From NCBI GenBank assembly GCA_934479825.1, contig CAKSOW010000004.1:59288-123287 (forward strand): a DNA stretch of 64,000 bases, read 5' to 3'. The position numbers and the translations under genes are program-made. The stretch is from an uncultured Eubacteriales bacterium. Its GTDB lineage: Bacteria > Bacillota > Clostridia > Oscillospirales > CAG-382. The notes below the pieces were generated by a model. The model searched no databases. It was not told the DNA's origin and saw nothing but the letters and a program-made list of their open reading frames with translations. Below, piece after piece: positions 1 through 8,958 of this stretch (positions within the stretch are counted from its first letter, which is position 1; each line of letters starts with the position of its first letter).

Positions 1-2
1 TT

Positions 3-431
3 CTTGACCTTCATACTCTGTTAAACGGCATCGGTTCATTTCTGACTCGCGGAACAGATGTGTTTCATGCTACCGGACTTTTTGATTTTCAGTACTACGG
101 TGATAATCTTTCATTCTCCCGCTTTTGGGACGAACAGGTTCGCGGATATTTTTGGCTCACATTTTTGACCGACAAGCAAATTGAACTTCTCGGCGGCATA
201 GAGAAGTTAGACAGTCACGGCTTTTACAAGCTCGAAAAGACCGACACGGGAGTTTTCATCCAATGTACCGAGAACATTCTCGACTATACCCTTGAAGACG
301 CCCTAAAACTTCGGGAAGTACTTCTTCCTCTGTTTCCGCCGATAAAGAAGAGAACGTCAAAACTTTTCCCGCGTCTTGAAGACATCGGCGAACACCGATT
401 GTATTTGTTTGATGTGAAAGATATGGTGTAA
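3..431 (+). CDS. partial DUF3396-like (type VI immunity family) protein, 5' end outside window
   Basis: The reading frame is open from base 3 to the stop at 429-431, so the gene probably begins before the window. A GTG at 60 is possible but has no convincing ribosome site. The visible 142 residues contain the order SRFWDEQVRGYFW, then FLTDKQIELLGG, then a C-terminal LREVLLPLFPP. From memory this resembles the DUF3396 family, some members of which are immunity proteins for type VI effectors. No signal peptide or membrane segment is seen. The next gene starts 29 bases downstream on the same strand. Function is not established here; the family call is by pattern only. Confidence 0.4.
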   Translation, partial: LDLHTLLNGIGSFLTRGTDVFHATGLFDFQYYGDNLSFSRFWDEQVRGYFWLTFLTDKQIELLGGIEKLDSHGFYKLEKTDTGVFIQCTENILDYTLEDALKLREVLLPLFPPIKKRTSKLFPRLEDIGEHRLYLFDVKDMV

Positions 432-460
432 TACGTACTATGTCAAATACCGGAGGAAAA

Positions 461-1222
461 ATGGAGAATGTAAAAAACATTGTAAAAAGCATCATAGGAA
501 ATGATATGAAAAATTATGGCTTTAAAGCCTATTCCAATATGTATTACTGCCACATAGGCGGTGTTATCAAAGGCTTCAAGGTCTACTCAAACAATCTGCA
601 TTACACGATTCGTTTCGGGTGTTATCCTTTATGCAGCGGCATAAAACGTGACGGAGGGATTTTTGAAAACTACGAAATCGCCTATCTGCTTCCGCAATAC
701 CGTGACGTATTTTTATATGTCATACCGTGGGGTGCAACCATAACCGACAAAGACCAAGCAGACGCGTGGGAAAACCGGGATAAAATCTATCAGGATATTG
801 CCCATCAACTGGTCAAGGAATTACGCACCGTCCTTCTGCCGAAACTCTTAAAAATAGATTCACCGCAGACAGCATTCGATTTTGAAACAAAATGTGCTAT
901 CGCTTCTATTCGTCACGGAAGAAACAACATCAGCGAAGAAGAGGCAAAAAAGAACATACCGCCGCACTACTATATGGATTGCTTTTGGCATCTTCAGATG
1001 CGTGACTTTCAAAAGGCTAAGACTTGCCTTGAAAATTGGCTTGATTCCATAAAAGCTTACTATGAACAAAACGATTCTTACGGCATGACCTACTATGATC
1101 AACAGTATTCGGAACAAAAAGCTCTTTGCGCTATGCTCTCACGCGGTTCTTCGGACGAAATTGAAAAGTATATTGCACAGCAGGAAGATATTACTTTGAA
1201 GAATTTTGGGCTGAAAAGATAG
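461..1222 (+). CDS. hypothetical protein, 253 aa
   Basis: I do not recognise this gene with confidence. The start at 461 is preferred over the upstream in-frame ATG at 440 because GGAGG lies at 452-456, five bases before it. The protein is soluble, with no signal peptide or membrane segment. The N-terminus (VKSIIGNDMKNYGFKAYSN) vaguely resembles DUF4304-type proteins, in which a short helix is followed by a beta-rich core. The C-terminal third is helical with many Tyr and Gln residues. It follows a DUF3396-like gene on the same strand, so the two may form an immunity-type accessory pair, which is inference only. Confidence 0.55.
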   Translation: MENVKNIVKSIIGNDMKNYGFKAYSNMYYCHIGGVIKGFKVYSNNLHYTIRFGCYPLCSGIKRDGGIFENYEIAYLLPQYRDVFLYVIPWGATITDKDQADAWENRDKIYQDIAHQLVKELRTVLLPKLLKIDSPQTAFDFETKCAIASIRHGRNNISEEEAKKNIPPHYYMDCFWHLQMRDFQKAKTCLENWLDSIKAYYEQNDSYGMTYYDQQYSEQKALCAMLSRGSSDEIEKYIAQQEDITLKNFGLKR

Positions 1223-1392
1223 ACTTCAATCAGAACGACAGAAAATAATTGTGCAACTCTTACCATTAGCCGGCATTACGTCATATAAATTTATTTATGA
1301 TAAAGCAATAAAAAAGATTTTGGAATGTGTGAAAATAACGATGTCAAACAACAGTCTTCTCCTTCCACTGCATTTTGTTAACAAAATGATGA

Positions 1393-1420
1393 TTGTAAAA
1401 AATTCAAGACACGATAAAAT
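1393..1420 (+). promoter_or_regulatory. candidate sigma-A promoter for the DUF4365 gene
   Basis: TTGTAA at 1393-1398 and TAAAAT at 1415-1420 are separated by 16 bases. They lie about 50 bases before the DUF4365 start, in a 249-base non-coding stretch. The match is modest and no operator was seen. Confidence 0.3.
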
Positions 1421-1471
1421 ACATTCGCAGAGTGCGATAATAGTGTTATTTTGAAAGGTGAGAAAGATTCA

Positions 1472-3268
1472 ATGTCTTTAGATAAAAAAGCGATTGAAAC
1501 ATTGTCCATAAATGCTGTAAAAAACAGCATTGTAACTTCAGAATTTCTTGATCAATTTATTGCTGATAATGATAAGGAACCATCGTGGGATGGGGCTGTT
1601 TACATCTATGGCGACAAATCAAAAAAGAAAAGCACTCTTAGGGGGCGTATGCCGGTTCAAGTAAAGGGCGTGGAGTGCGAGGATTTTTCAAAAGATGAAA
1701 TCTCCTTTCAAATGTCAAAGGATGATTTGCGAAACTACCTTTATGACGGTGGGTGTATGCTTTTTGTTGTATATCTCGGAAATGTGGGAGCAGATAACAA
1801 AATATACTATGCAGAACTCACCCCCATCAAATTGCGCCAACTTCTTGAAGGAAAGAATAAAAGCAAAGCAATTCACCTTAAAACCTTTCCTATCGATGGA
1901 AATAAAAAGGCTACGATCTTCTTAAACTGCCTGCAAAACTGTAAAAAGCAGGCAAGTTTTACCGAGGGAAAACTTCTTTCTCTTGAAGAATTAGAAAAGC
2001 AAGGCGTTTTAGAAAATCTCGTTATTCCTTTTGAAGGAGTTGGTTTTGAGTCGCCTCAAAAGGCGATTTTAACAAATGAAATTTATGTGTATGCAAAAAT
2101 TAAGGGTAGTACCATTCCGCAACCACTGAATTTAATACCACGTATATTAAACACCAAGCAAACTATTGCTGCACCTGTGATGGTTGGTGATAGACTTTTT
2201 TACACTGAATATAGTATTATAAATTGTGCGGAAAGCACCTCATTTTGCTTTGGAGAAAGCTTTACTATAACATTCACAAGTCCGAATGTTCCTTGTAATA
2301 TCAAATACAAACAATCAAATAAAATCAGAGTTTTAGCCAAGGATCTTGACTTTATGATTTCTTACATGGAAAAAGGTGAGTTTAGAGTTAATGATACTGT
2401 TTTTCCATTTGACTACGACGGGGTTAAACTCATCGATTTTGATTTGAACATTGAAAAAGAGCATCTTGAATATGTAAAGCAGATAGTTAAAGTTTTGGAT
2501 CTGTTAAAGTGCGAAGACGATATCATTATCAGCCAGTTAACCGACGAAGATTGGAGAAATATAAATCGATTAATTGAAGCCTTTATAGACAAGAAGCCTA
2601 TCGCCGGTTTGAGGCATGACATCCCTCCGATATGTTGCATGAAAATCAGTAATCTCCGTTTCGTTCTATATTTTAAAAAGTGTACCCAAAATGGCGTTTA
2701 CGAAATATATGATTTCTTCAAAAGCGAGTTTTCTGTTATTTGTGAGTATACAAGTGGAAATCGTTTGCCGGTATCTCAATTCTTCATTCTGCATGCAAAT
2801 GATTTACTCACAGTTAGTAATATTGACTATGATGTGATACTGCCATCGTTTCAAGCAACTGAGTACCATTGCAATACATATATCTGTGCTAATGAATTTC
2901 TGCTTGATGCGCTTACAGCCTGCGATAAAGCAACCGGAGAACGAAAGAATAAACTCCTTAAACTCTGTGATGATTTTAGCAAATGGATTTTTTCTGCTCC
3001 AAACGAGGCGTTAGGGTATGAAATTCGACTTCTAAACAGACTTCAGATAGTGAAGAGACAGCGCAACCTTAATATTGACGAAATAAGTTTACTTTATGAA
3101 TTGATTGAGCGCAAGGAAACTTCTGAAGAAACGCGTATAGGAGCATATCTGCTTTTGGATCAGCAACAACCTGCAAAAATTCACTTTGGAAAGCTAAATG
3201 ATACTGGAAAAGATAATTTCAAAAAATGTCCTATATATCATTTTTGGAAAACTGAGAATGAGAATTGA
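1472..3268 (+). CDS. DUF4365 domain protein, putative nuclease-fold
   Basis: The start at 1472 is chosen because AAAGGTGAG at 1454-1462 sits nine bases upstream; an in-frame TTG at 1451 lacks such a site. The product is 598 residues. The N-terminal third shows the DUF4365 pattern: SWDGAVYIY, then GRMPVQVKG, then YLYDGGCMLFVVYL. In this family the Asp and the Q-x-K are thought to form a PD-(D/E)xK-like core, so nuclease activity is plausible but unproven. The C-terminal 400 residues are of unknown function. DUF4365 proteins are frequent in accessory islands and sometimes sit in defence loci. The gene stands alone, convergent with the minus-strand operon, and the two share a bidirectional terminator. 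Confidence 0.7.
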   Translation: MSLDKKAIETLSINAVKNSIVTSEFLDQFIADNDKEPSWDGAVYIYGDKSKKKSTLRGRMPVQVKGVECEDFSKDEISFQMSKDDLRNYLYDGGCMLFVVYLGNVGADNKIYYAELTPIKLRQLLEGKNKSKAIHLKTFPIDGNKKATIFLNCLQNCKKQASFTEGKLLSLEELEKQGVLENLVIPFEGVGFESPQKAILTNEIYVYAKIKGSTIPQPLNLIPRILNTKQTIAAPVMVGDRLFYTEYSIINCAESTSFCFGESFTITFTSPNVPCNIKYKQSNKIRVLAKDLDFMISYMEKGEFRVNDTVFPFDYDGVKLIDFDLNIEKEHLEYVKQIVKVLDLLKCEDDIIISQLTDEDWRNINRLIEAFIDKKPIAGLRHDIPPICCMKISNLRFVLYFKKCTQNGVYEIYDFFKSEFSVICEYTSGNRLPVSQFFILHANDLLTVSNIDYDVILPSFQATEYHCNTYICANEFLLDALTACDKATGERKNKLLKLCDDFSKWIFSAPNEALGYEIRLLNRLQIVKRQRNLNIDEISLLYELIERKETSEETRIGAYLLLDQQQPAKIHFGKLNDTGKDNFKKCPIYHFWKTENEN

Positions 3269-3343
3269 TATAGTTAGGCATTTGGGTACGTAATAATCAA
3301 CCAAATTCATGAGACGTTAGCTATGCCAGATTTATAGCCAAAA

Positions 3344-3389
3344 ACCTCCGTTACACTCACAACAAAGAAAGTGTAACGGAGGTCTTTTT
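3344..3389. terminator. bidirectional Rho-independent terminator
   Basis: A 14-bp perfect stem (3344-3357 with 3370-3383) is flanked by AAAA on the left and CTTTTT on the right. It can end plus-strand transcription from the DUF4365 gene and minus-strand transcription from the replication operon. Confidence 0.9.
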
Positions 3390-3410
3390 ATATAGTATTC
3401 CTAATTTCAA

Positions 3411-3623
3411 TTATACCGCTTCGGCAAGCGAAAAGCTTTCCGGATAAGTAATCCTATAAATGGTATTAAGTGTTTCTATCTCAATGCCGGCTTTTGACTC
3501 ATTTCGAACATCAACAACTTTTGATGTATAGTAAGAAGGTCCGCTGACACCGAAAATAACCGCTCTGTCTCCTTTTGTGACATTTTGTCCGAGAACACCT
3601 TTAAGTTCTATTATCTTTTTCAT
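3411..3623 (-). CDS. small hypothetical protein, 70 aa, last gene of replication operon
   Basis: The start at 3623 has AGGAAAGGA just upstream, inside the end of the preceding VWA gene, whose stop codon is at 3625-3627. The one-base gap suggests translational coupling. The protein is soluble with a beta-rich pattern (VLGQNVTKGDRAVIFG, then ETLNTIYRITYPESF), which could be a small SH3-like barrel, but no family is recognised. Its position behind the MoxR/VWA pair suggests a role with that module. Confidence 0.6.
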   Translation of the reverse strand: MKKIIELKGVLGQNVTKGDRAVIFGVSGPSYYTSKVVDVRNESKAGIEIETLNTIYRITYPESFSLAEAV

Positions 3624-3624
3624 A

Positions 3625-5199
3625 TTATATCCTTTCCTCAATAATTCGTGTAACGATACTGTCTTCTAACAGCTCGCTTGTTCTGTAGATAGTATCCGCA
3701 AACTTTTGAAGTGAAAAACCAAAACATTCGCCTTTATCAAGCAATATACCCGTAAGTTTTGCACCTGTGTCCGACTTAAACTCATCGAAAAGTTTAAGAA
3801 ATTCATCTGACACATCGCATTTGCCGTCGGTTATAAACACTATGTCGGGCTTTTCAAGTTTTTCGCTTGCGGTAAGTGCAAATACCTCTCTTAATGGCTT
3901 CTCAAAATCTGTACCGCCGCCAAGAAGCGTTTCGGCGCAGTCAAGTACTTCCTGCGGATCGACCTTTTTATTCTTCGGGAAGTAGTCAACCTTTGTTGTA
4001 CTCGAAAAATGCACCAAAGCAAAATTTGTGTTGTTCACATGGCATATTTCGTAAAGCACCATTGCCACAGCCATCCCGTAAGCATTGTTCTCACCGAAGG
4101 TTGAGCTTGATTCATCAAGGCAGACGATAATATCGCCGTTACCCTTGTATTCAGGCTCACGCTTGCGATACTGTTTCAGGCTCTTGTTCTGATACTTACG
4201 CATAAAAAGCGGTACCAGTTCGGGAGTCGAAAGCATAGCAAGTTCGGAGGTAAGTGCCTTGTTTACGTTGTTGCCGTATTCAATGTCGTATTTTTCGCCG
4301 TTGCCGTAGGAATAACTTGCAATTCTCTTTGACTTTAACATCTCTTTGTAGCGGCCGAGAAACTTTGCAACATACCTGAGCTTCGTAGATTTTGCAGTAC
4401 GCCGTAGGATTTCCGTATTAACGGGATTCCTCTTCATCTCGGGATCACCGTCGCCCCATGCAAGAACAGCATTTTGAATATCATTTGCACGATCTAATGC
4501 TGCCTCAGTTGAGGACGCAATAACACGTTTGATATCAGCGCCGTTTCTGCTCATACTGTTTTGTATGAGCCCTGCGTACATCTGTGACTGTTTTTTCTTT
4601 GAAGATATACGGTTTGCCGTACTTACAATCTTACGTTCAAGGGAAGGCTTTTGCGATTCGGGGGCGTTTTCGTACTTGGAGAGAAGCTCGGAAAGCGTTT
4701 CGGATAAACCTCTTACATCCTGCTCCATTCTGTCCAGTGCGTCTACCTTGCCTTTACCTCCCGTAGCCTTTTGCATAAGACCGTCAAGGTTGGAAAGCAA
4801 CTGTCCCGTAAATTCTTCGGTTGCACCGATAGCCGGCAACTCCTTGCCCTCGCATACACTCTTAACTGCCGCATAGTTTTCGTCAGCCATAAGCTCTGTA
4901 AGAATACCCTTGTTGAACTCCTTTGATAATGCAGTCATCCGGCTTTCGTCAGTGTATCTCGGACGAAGCCCATATACGGACTGAAACACATCATTTACAA
5001 GACTTCCAAAGGATTTGAGTTTCTTTGTGCCTTGTTCTTCGTAAGAAGCAAGCTCGGCTGCGTCACCGGATAAATCATCAAAGATTGCCTGTTCTATCCG
5101 TGTGGATTTAAGAACGCGGTCTGTCTTAGGAGTATCTGCAGTACCCGTGAGTGTTGATAGTCCCGATAGGATTTCTTCAATACTTCTGAATTGTTCCAT
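3625..5199 (-). CDS. VWA-domain protein (ViaA/CobT-like partner of MoxR ATPase)
   Basis: The start at 5199 has CCTCC (GGAGG on the minus strand) at 5205-5209. The product is 524 residues. The N-terminal 340 residues are helical and the C-terminal part is a von Willebrand A domain. The metal-binding MIDAS motif DESSS is at about residues 362-366 and a second conserved segment, FITDGKCD, lies near 455. In the established MoxR/RavA families, an AAA+ ATPase works with a VWA protein encoded nearby to remodel a target. The matching ATPase lies two genes upstream, with ssb between them. The target here is unknown; given the operon (clamp, helicase, SSB), a nucleoprotein complex is a reasonable guess. 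Confidence 0.8.
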   Translation of the reverse strand: MEQFRSIEEILSGLSTLTGTADTPKTDRVLKSTRIEQAIFDDLSGDAAELASYEEQGTKKLKSFGSLVNDVFQSVYGLRPRYTDESRMTALSKEFNKGILTELMADENYAAVKSVCEGKELPAIGATEEFTGQLLSNLDGLMQKATGGKGKVDALDRMEQDVRGLSETLSELLSKYENAPESQKPSLERKIVSTANRISSKKKQSQMYAGLIQNSMSRNGADIKRVIASSTEAALDRANDIQNAVLAWGDGDPEMKRNPVNTEILRRTAKSTKLRYVAKFLGRYKEMLKSKRIASYSYGNGEKYDIEYGNNVNKALTSELAMLSTPELVPLFMRKYQNKSLKQYRKREPEYKGNGDIIVCLDESSSTFGENNAYGMAVAMVLYEICHVNNTNFALVHFSSTTKVDYFPKNKKVDPQEVLDCAETLLGGGTDFEKPLREVFALTASEKLEKPDIVFITDGKCDVSDEFLKLFDEFKSDTGAKLTGILLDKGECFGFSLQKFADTIYRTSELLEDSIVTRIIEERI

Positions 5200-5258
5200 A
5201 TGTACCTCCGGGGAGTGCAAACGGAGAGATTATCTCCGCCTGCACGTCCTTTGTTTAT

Positions 5259-5720
5259 TTAGAATGGAAGTGTGTCGTCGTCAAATTCGCCTATAGGCTC
5301 AAACTGACCGAAATTATCCTGAGTATTTCCAGCCGGGAAATTGTTCCCTCCGGAATACCCATTGCCGCCTGTATTCTGCTGATTTCCGTTTTCACTTTTC
5401 ATAGTATCGGCAAAACCAACTTCGTCGGCGTTGATTCTGAAAGAAAAGACCTTTTGACCGTCTTTTTCGTAAGAATATGTTTCGATCCAGCCTGATACGT
5501 ACACCTGCTTGCCTTTTGCGAAATACTTTTCCACAAATTCAGCAGTTCCGCGCCATGCAGTAACAGGAAGAAAATCCGCCGTAGGCGCATTCTCATTTTT
5601 ACTCTTGAAGCGTCGGTCCACTGCGAGGGTAAAGGTTGCGCACTTCGTATTCTCGCTGAATGTTCTAATCTCCGGATCTCTTGTGAGTCTGCCGATTTCA
5701 ATTACTTTATTAAGTCCCAT
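5259..5720 (-). CDS. ssb: single-stranded DNA-binding protein
   Basis: This 153-residue protein begins MGLNKVIEIGRLTRDPEIR, the usual start of the bacterial SSB OB fold, and continues with VTAWRGTAEFVEKYFAKG and a flexible Gly/Asn/Gln linker. It ends in the acidic tip DDDTLPF, which in SSB proteins recruits replication and repair enzymes. Length is typical. It binds single-stranded DNA during transfer or replication. It sits in an operon after the MoxR ATPase (15 bases) and before the VWA gene. AGGAAAG-type ribosome site bases precede the ATG at 5720. Confidence 0.95.
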   Translation of the reverse strand: MGLNKVIEIGRLTRDPEIRTFSENTKCATFTLAVDRRFKSKNENAPTADFLPVTAWRGTAEFVEKYFAKGKQVYVSGWIETYSYEKDGQKVFSFRINADEVGFADTMKSENGNQQNTGGNGYSGGNNFPAGNTQDNFGQFEPIGEFDDDTLPF

Positions 5721-5735
5721 AATCTGTTCCTTTCG

Positions 5736-7121
5736 TTATACATTTAATCTTTTTTGTTCGTGCAGAGGTATTGACGTAGCATGAACCGACTTTGCAGCCT
5801 CGACAAGCATTTGCTCAAGCTCATTTTCAGCGTCGGTTATTGCAGTATTTTCGGAATCGCCAAGGTCTGCGTTATGAAGGTTTGAGAGTTCAAGATAAAT
5901 TCGGAAAAGTTCCTTTTGGAATACGACGTAAGGTTTTATCTTCTCACGCTCATCTGCCTGTTGACTCTCAAATTGAGAAAGCGTTTCCTCCATAACCGAC
6001 TTACTCTCACTTGCCATAGTCAAAATACGTTCGATTTCAGCGCCTATGGGATTTTCACAAAGGTCTGTGAGTACTTTCTCAACCGCCGCAATTTCCTCCG
6101 GCTTGTTCCAAAAGTAGTTTTTAAGCACAAGCAGATCTTTGGAATTTACTTCCGTATTTCCGCCAAGATATGCCTTTGCCCGAACTATCGGAGTAAAACC
6201 GAAGTATTTACGGTCGGAAACGTGAATGCCGCATCTGCGAAGTTCACAGAGAACGTCGTCCATAAGCTCATTGATACTGTCGGGGACAGCAATGGCTTCA
6301 ACCTCTTTCTGCATAGCCTCAAGCTCGGAAAGGTCGATTGTGGTAATACTACCGCCCACACTCTTTCCTTGCTTACCCGATAACACCTTTAAGCGATTAT
6401 CCTTTTCCTGCACATACTGAGTAAGTACCTTTAATTCAAAACGGTCATACAGAGGCTTAAGTATTGCCTGTGCAGAGTCGTTGAAGTTTGGTATCTCATT
6501 TGATGCGGAAAAGAAAGAGATAACGGGAATGGGTACTGTCTGTCCTTCGTTTGTGTAGACCTTTTCATTTAAGGCTGTAAGAAGTGAGTTCAGTATTCCA
6601 TCGCCCGACTTAAATATTTCATCGAGAAATACAATATGACTGTCGGGTATTTTTCCCTCTGTTATCATCTTTGGTGTGCCGCTTTTAAGGGTACAGATAA
6701 TGTGCTTAAGCAGGTCTGTCTGCTTTGACAGCTCGTATGTGGCTTTCAGAGTATCGACGTTCTTATTACCACAGTATATTTCATACTGCTCAGAGAGCTT
6801 ACGGTATAATTCCGCATAGCTTTCTTCTTTCATAAGCTCATCCTGTGGCATATTGCCGGGGATAAGGCTTGAAAGGTCAAGTCTACCGAAGATCTGTTCC
6901 TCATCCGTCTGCTTTGACATAAGGCGTTCAAACTGCTTTGCACCGATTATCCTTTTGCGAAAAAGGTTTATGGCATAACTCTTAGCCTGCCCGGTGTCGC
7001 CAAGTATGAAGAGATTTTTTCTTGAAAGAAGTGCAATGGCTATGCACTCCACAAGTTCATCACGCTCTGCGACGTCGCTTTTTACCTCATCAATTATCTG
7101 ATTCATTTTTGCGTATAACAT
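5736..7121 (-). CDS. MoxR/RavA-type AAA+ ATPase
   Basis: The start at 7121 is preferred because GAGGGAG lies just upstream; longer in-frame starts have no such site and would overlap the preceding gene. The product is 461 residues. Walker A GDTGQAKS is at 41-48 and Walker B VFLDE at 165-169, with SFFSASNE (sensor 1 region) following. The pattern fits the RavA branch of MoxR ATPases, which act with VWA-domain partners. That partner is encoded downstream, separated by ssb. The protein has no membrane segment. The substrate is not identifiable from sequence. Confidence 0.85.
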   Translation of the reverse strand: MLYAKMNQIIDEVKSDVAERDELVECIAIALLSRKNLFILGDTGQAKSYAINLFRKRIIGAKQFERLMSKQTDEEQIFGRLDLSSLIPGNMPQDELMKEESYAELYRKLSEQYEIYCGNKNVDTLKATYELSKQTDLLKHIICTLKSGTPKMITEGKIPDSHIVFLDEIFKSGDGILNSLLTALNEKVYTNEGQTVPIPVISFFSASNEIPNFNDSAQAILKPLYDRFELKVLTQYVQEKDNRLKVLSGKQGKSVGGSITTIDLSELEAMQKEVEAIAVPDSINELMDDVLCELRRCGIHVSDRKYFGFTPIVRAKAYLGGNTEVNSKDLLVLKNYFWNKPEEIAAVEKVLTDLCENPIGAEIERILTMASESKSVMEETLSQFESQQADEREKIKPYVVFQKELFRIYLELSNLHNADLGDSENTAITDAENELEQMLVEAAKSVHATSIPLHEQKRLNV

Positions 7122-7132
7122 ATTTTTCTCCC

Positions 7133-7702
7133 TCATACCATCGGAAATCTTGTGTAATGCTTCATAACTTTCCTTGCGAGAACAACATATTGTTTCCTTT
7201 GAAATGGAAGTTCGGAGACATGTTTTAACCATTCAAGGCAAAGTTTTGAAAACAGCTGTTGACAGGTCTTATGAACATAAAGCATACCGCTCAAAAACTT
7301 CTCATTGTTTTCAGATGTGCAAAGATAGCGTTCAAGAAGCGCTGCCGCTTGCTCATCGTCCCTGTAATCAAATTCAAAGTAACGGTTTACGCCCTTTGCT
7401 GAAACCCTTCGCTTATTAAGAGTTTCATTGCAGTACTCGTTTACCGCTTTTTTTGCAAATTGGTGCGATGCCAAATTTCTTCCGTCAACAGATGTGGTAT
7501 TTGCAAGAGTTTTAAACCATTCAAGGCACAGCAAGGTAAAATCATGCTGTACATTTATGCTTTTTGAGAGCATACACTCATAGAATCGCTTTCCGGGAGT
7601 ACAATATGAATTCACATAGGTTCCAATCGCTGATGATACGACGAGTCCATCGGAAACATCCTTCATAACGATTACCTGTTTTAACGTTTTTTCATCCCTC
7701 AT
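7133..7702 (-). CDS. hypothetical protein with internal duplication, 189 aa
   Basis: The start at 7702 has AGAAAGGA upstream. I do not recognise the family. Two copies of a related motif are visible: LLCLEWFKTLANTTS near residue 57 and KLCLEWLKHVSELPF near 153, each followed by a basic helix, which suggests an internal duplication. The protein is soluble and rich in Cys and Tyr. It lies between dnaN (21 bases) and the MoxR ATPase (11 bases), so it is very likely co-transcribed with them. Confidence 0.65.
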   Translation of the reverse strand: MRDEKTLKQVIVMKDVSDGLVVSSAIGTYVNSYCTPGKRFYECMLSKSINVQHDFTLLCLEWFKTLANTTSVDGRNLASHQFAKKAVNEYCNETLNKRRVSAKGVNRYFEFDYRDDEQAAALLERYLCTSENNEKFLSGMLYVHKTCQQLFSKLCLEWLKHVSELPFQRKQYVVLARKVMKHYTRFPMV

Positions 7703-7723
7703 AATATTTATCCTTTCTTTTCT

Positions 7724-8914
7724 TTAAGCGGCTTTTGCGGCAAGGCGTTTCTGTTTAGAAGACGCTTCCGCAGTTTTGCCACGTGCCTTTTTCTGCAGTT
7801 CCGCATATTTTAAAGCCTGTTTTTCAACAGCGCCGGCAGTAATGGGTGTAAGAAGATATTTATCATACTTGTTAAACACAAGCAGATATCCCCGCTTATC
7901 AAGACTTACGATCATGGTTCCGTCAACCGTTCTGAAGATATCTTTCAGCATAGCCGAAGGATAATAAAAACTGTATTCGGAATCACCGCTTATTCGTACT
8001 GCCCCGGCGGAGTATTTTGCGCAGCCGACATCGTTGACTGTGGACACCGTTGTTTGTTCTTCTCCGAAATCAAGTCTTACATAAGAGTTTTCAGCACCCA
8101 TAGCCGAAATACCGCTTGCATGAAACACCTGCTCTTTGAAATCGCCGTATTCAAGCTTTGCCTCGTATACTGTCTTCAAAGAATCCAGTATACCTGCCGT
8201 ATTCACATACTCGCCCGCCATTATTTTCATCGAAAAAAGCATTCCCTCTTTCATAAAGATAACAAAAGGACCTCGTTTTCCGACTTCAAGTTCTTCATCG
8301 CCGGCGGCAGAGGCAAGATAAGAAAGCGTTGCTTTGGGAACTGTGAAATCCATAGTACCGCCGCAGTCCTGTTCAAGATGAGCCGTTGCGATACACTTTG
8401 CGTCACAGCCGGTTGCCGTAATGCCTCCGGGGGTAATCTCGATATGAATACCGTTTAAGATGTTGGTTAACTCCTTATGTGCCGCGCCGTTTGTTTTGCC
8501 GTACAGCTTCTTTATTCCGGATACCTTCACAAGACTGTCCGGAAACGGAATATCGGGACGCGGAAAAAGCTTACCATCAAGCACATTCATGGTATAGGTA
8601 CAGCTTTCACCGGTTATCCTTACGCTTCCGGGGTTCTCTGCTTCGAAAATCGTTTCATCTCCTGCAAGATGAGAGAGTATTCCCATAAGCATTTTTGCAT
8701 CAAGTACAAAGAAACCGCCCGATTCGATACCGGCGGCAAGTTTTCGCTGTATTGCCGCTTCAAGGCAATTTGCCGTAAGATACAGATATCCGTCGTCCTC
8801 ATTCGCTTCCACAAGAAACCCTTTGAGTTCGGGATTTGCACCGGATTTTGGTATCATTGCCGCCATCGTTTTAAAATGTTCCAGCATGATTTTTCTGTTT
8901 ACCGTAAACCTCAT
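7724..8914 (-). CDS. dnaN: DNA polymerase III beta subunit homologue (sliding clamp)
   Basis: The start at 8914 gives MRFTVNRKIML with AGAAAGGA upstream; an in-frame start at 8959 has no ribosome site. The 396-residue product follows the three-domain clamp pattern. Examples are EHFKTMAAMIPK, then LDGKLFPRPDIPFPD (compare the clamp's G-x-Y/F-P segment), then YYPSAMLKDIFRT and YLLTPI (compare the clamp C-terminus YLLMPV). Sequence is clearly divergent from chromosomal DnaN, and about 35 extra Lys/Ala-rich residues follow the usual C-terminus. A clamp on the element would tether polymerase or other factors. It is transcribed after the helicase and before a hypothetical gene. Confidence 0.8.
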   Translation of the reverse strand: MRFTVNRKIMLEHFKTMAAMIPKSGANPELKGFLVEANEDDGYLYLTANCLEAAIQRKLAAGIESGGFFVLDAKMLMGILSHLAGDETIFEAENPGSVRITGESCTYTMNVLDGKLFPRPDIPFPDSLVKVSGIKKLYGKTNGAAHKELTNILNGIHIEITPGGITATGCDAKCIATAHLEQDCGGTMDFTVPKATLSYLASAAGDEELEVGKRGPFVIFMKEGMLFSMKIMAGEYVNTAGILDSLKTVYEAKLEYGDFKEQVFHASGISAMGAENSYVRLDFGEEQTTVSTVNDVGCAKYSAGAVRISGDSEYSFYYPSAMLKDIFRTVDGTMIVSLDKRGYLLVFNKYDKYLLTPITAGAVEKQALKYAELQKKARGKTAEASSKQKRLAAKAA

Positions 8915-8958
8915 TTGTAATATCCTTTCTGTTTTTATGCCACGTCGAACAAAGTACA

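Noticed and set aside
1251..1454. 67-codon plus-strand frame before the DUF4365 gene
   Set aside because: No ribosome site and non-protein-like composition; it covers the likely promoter region.
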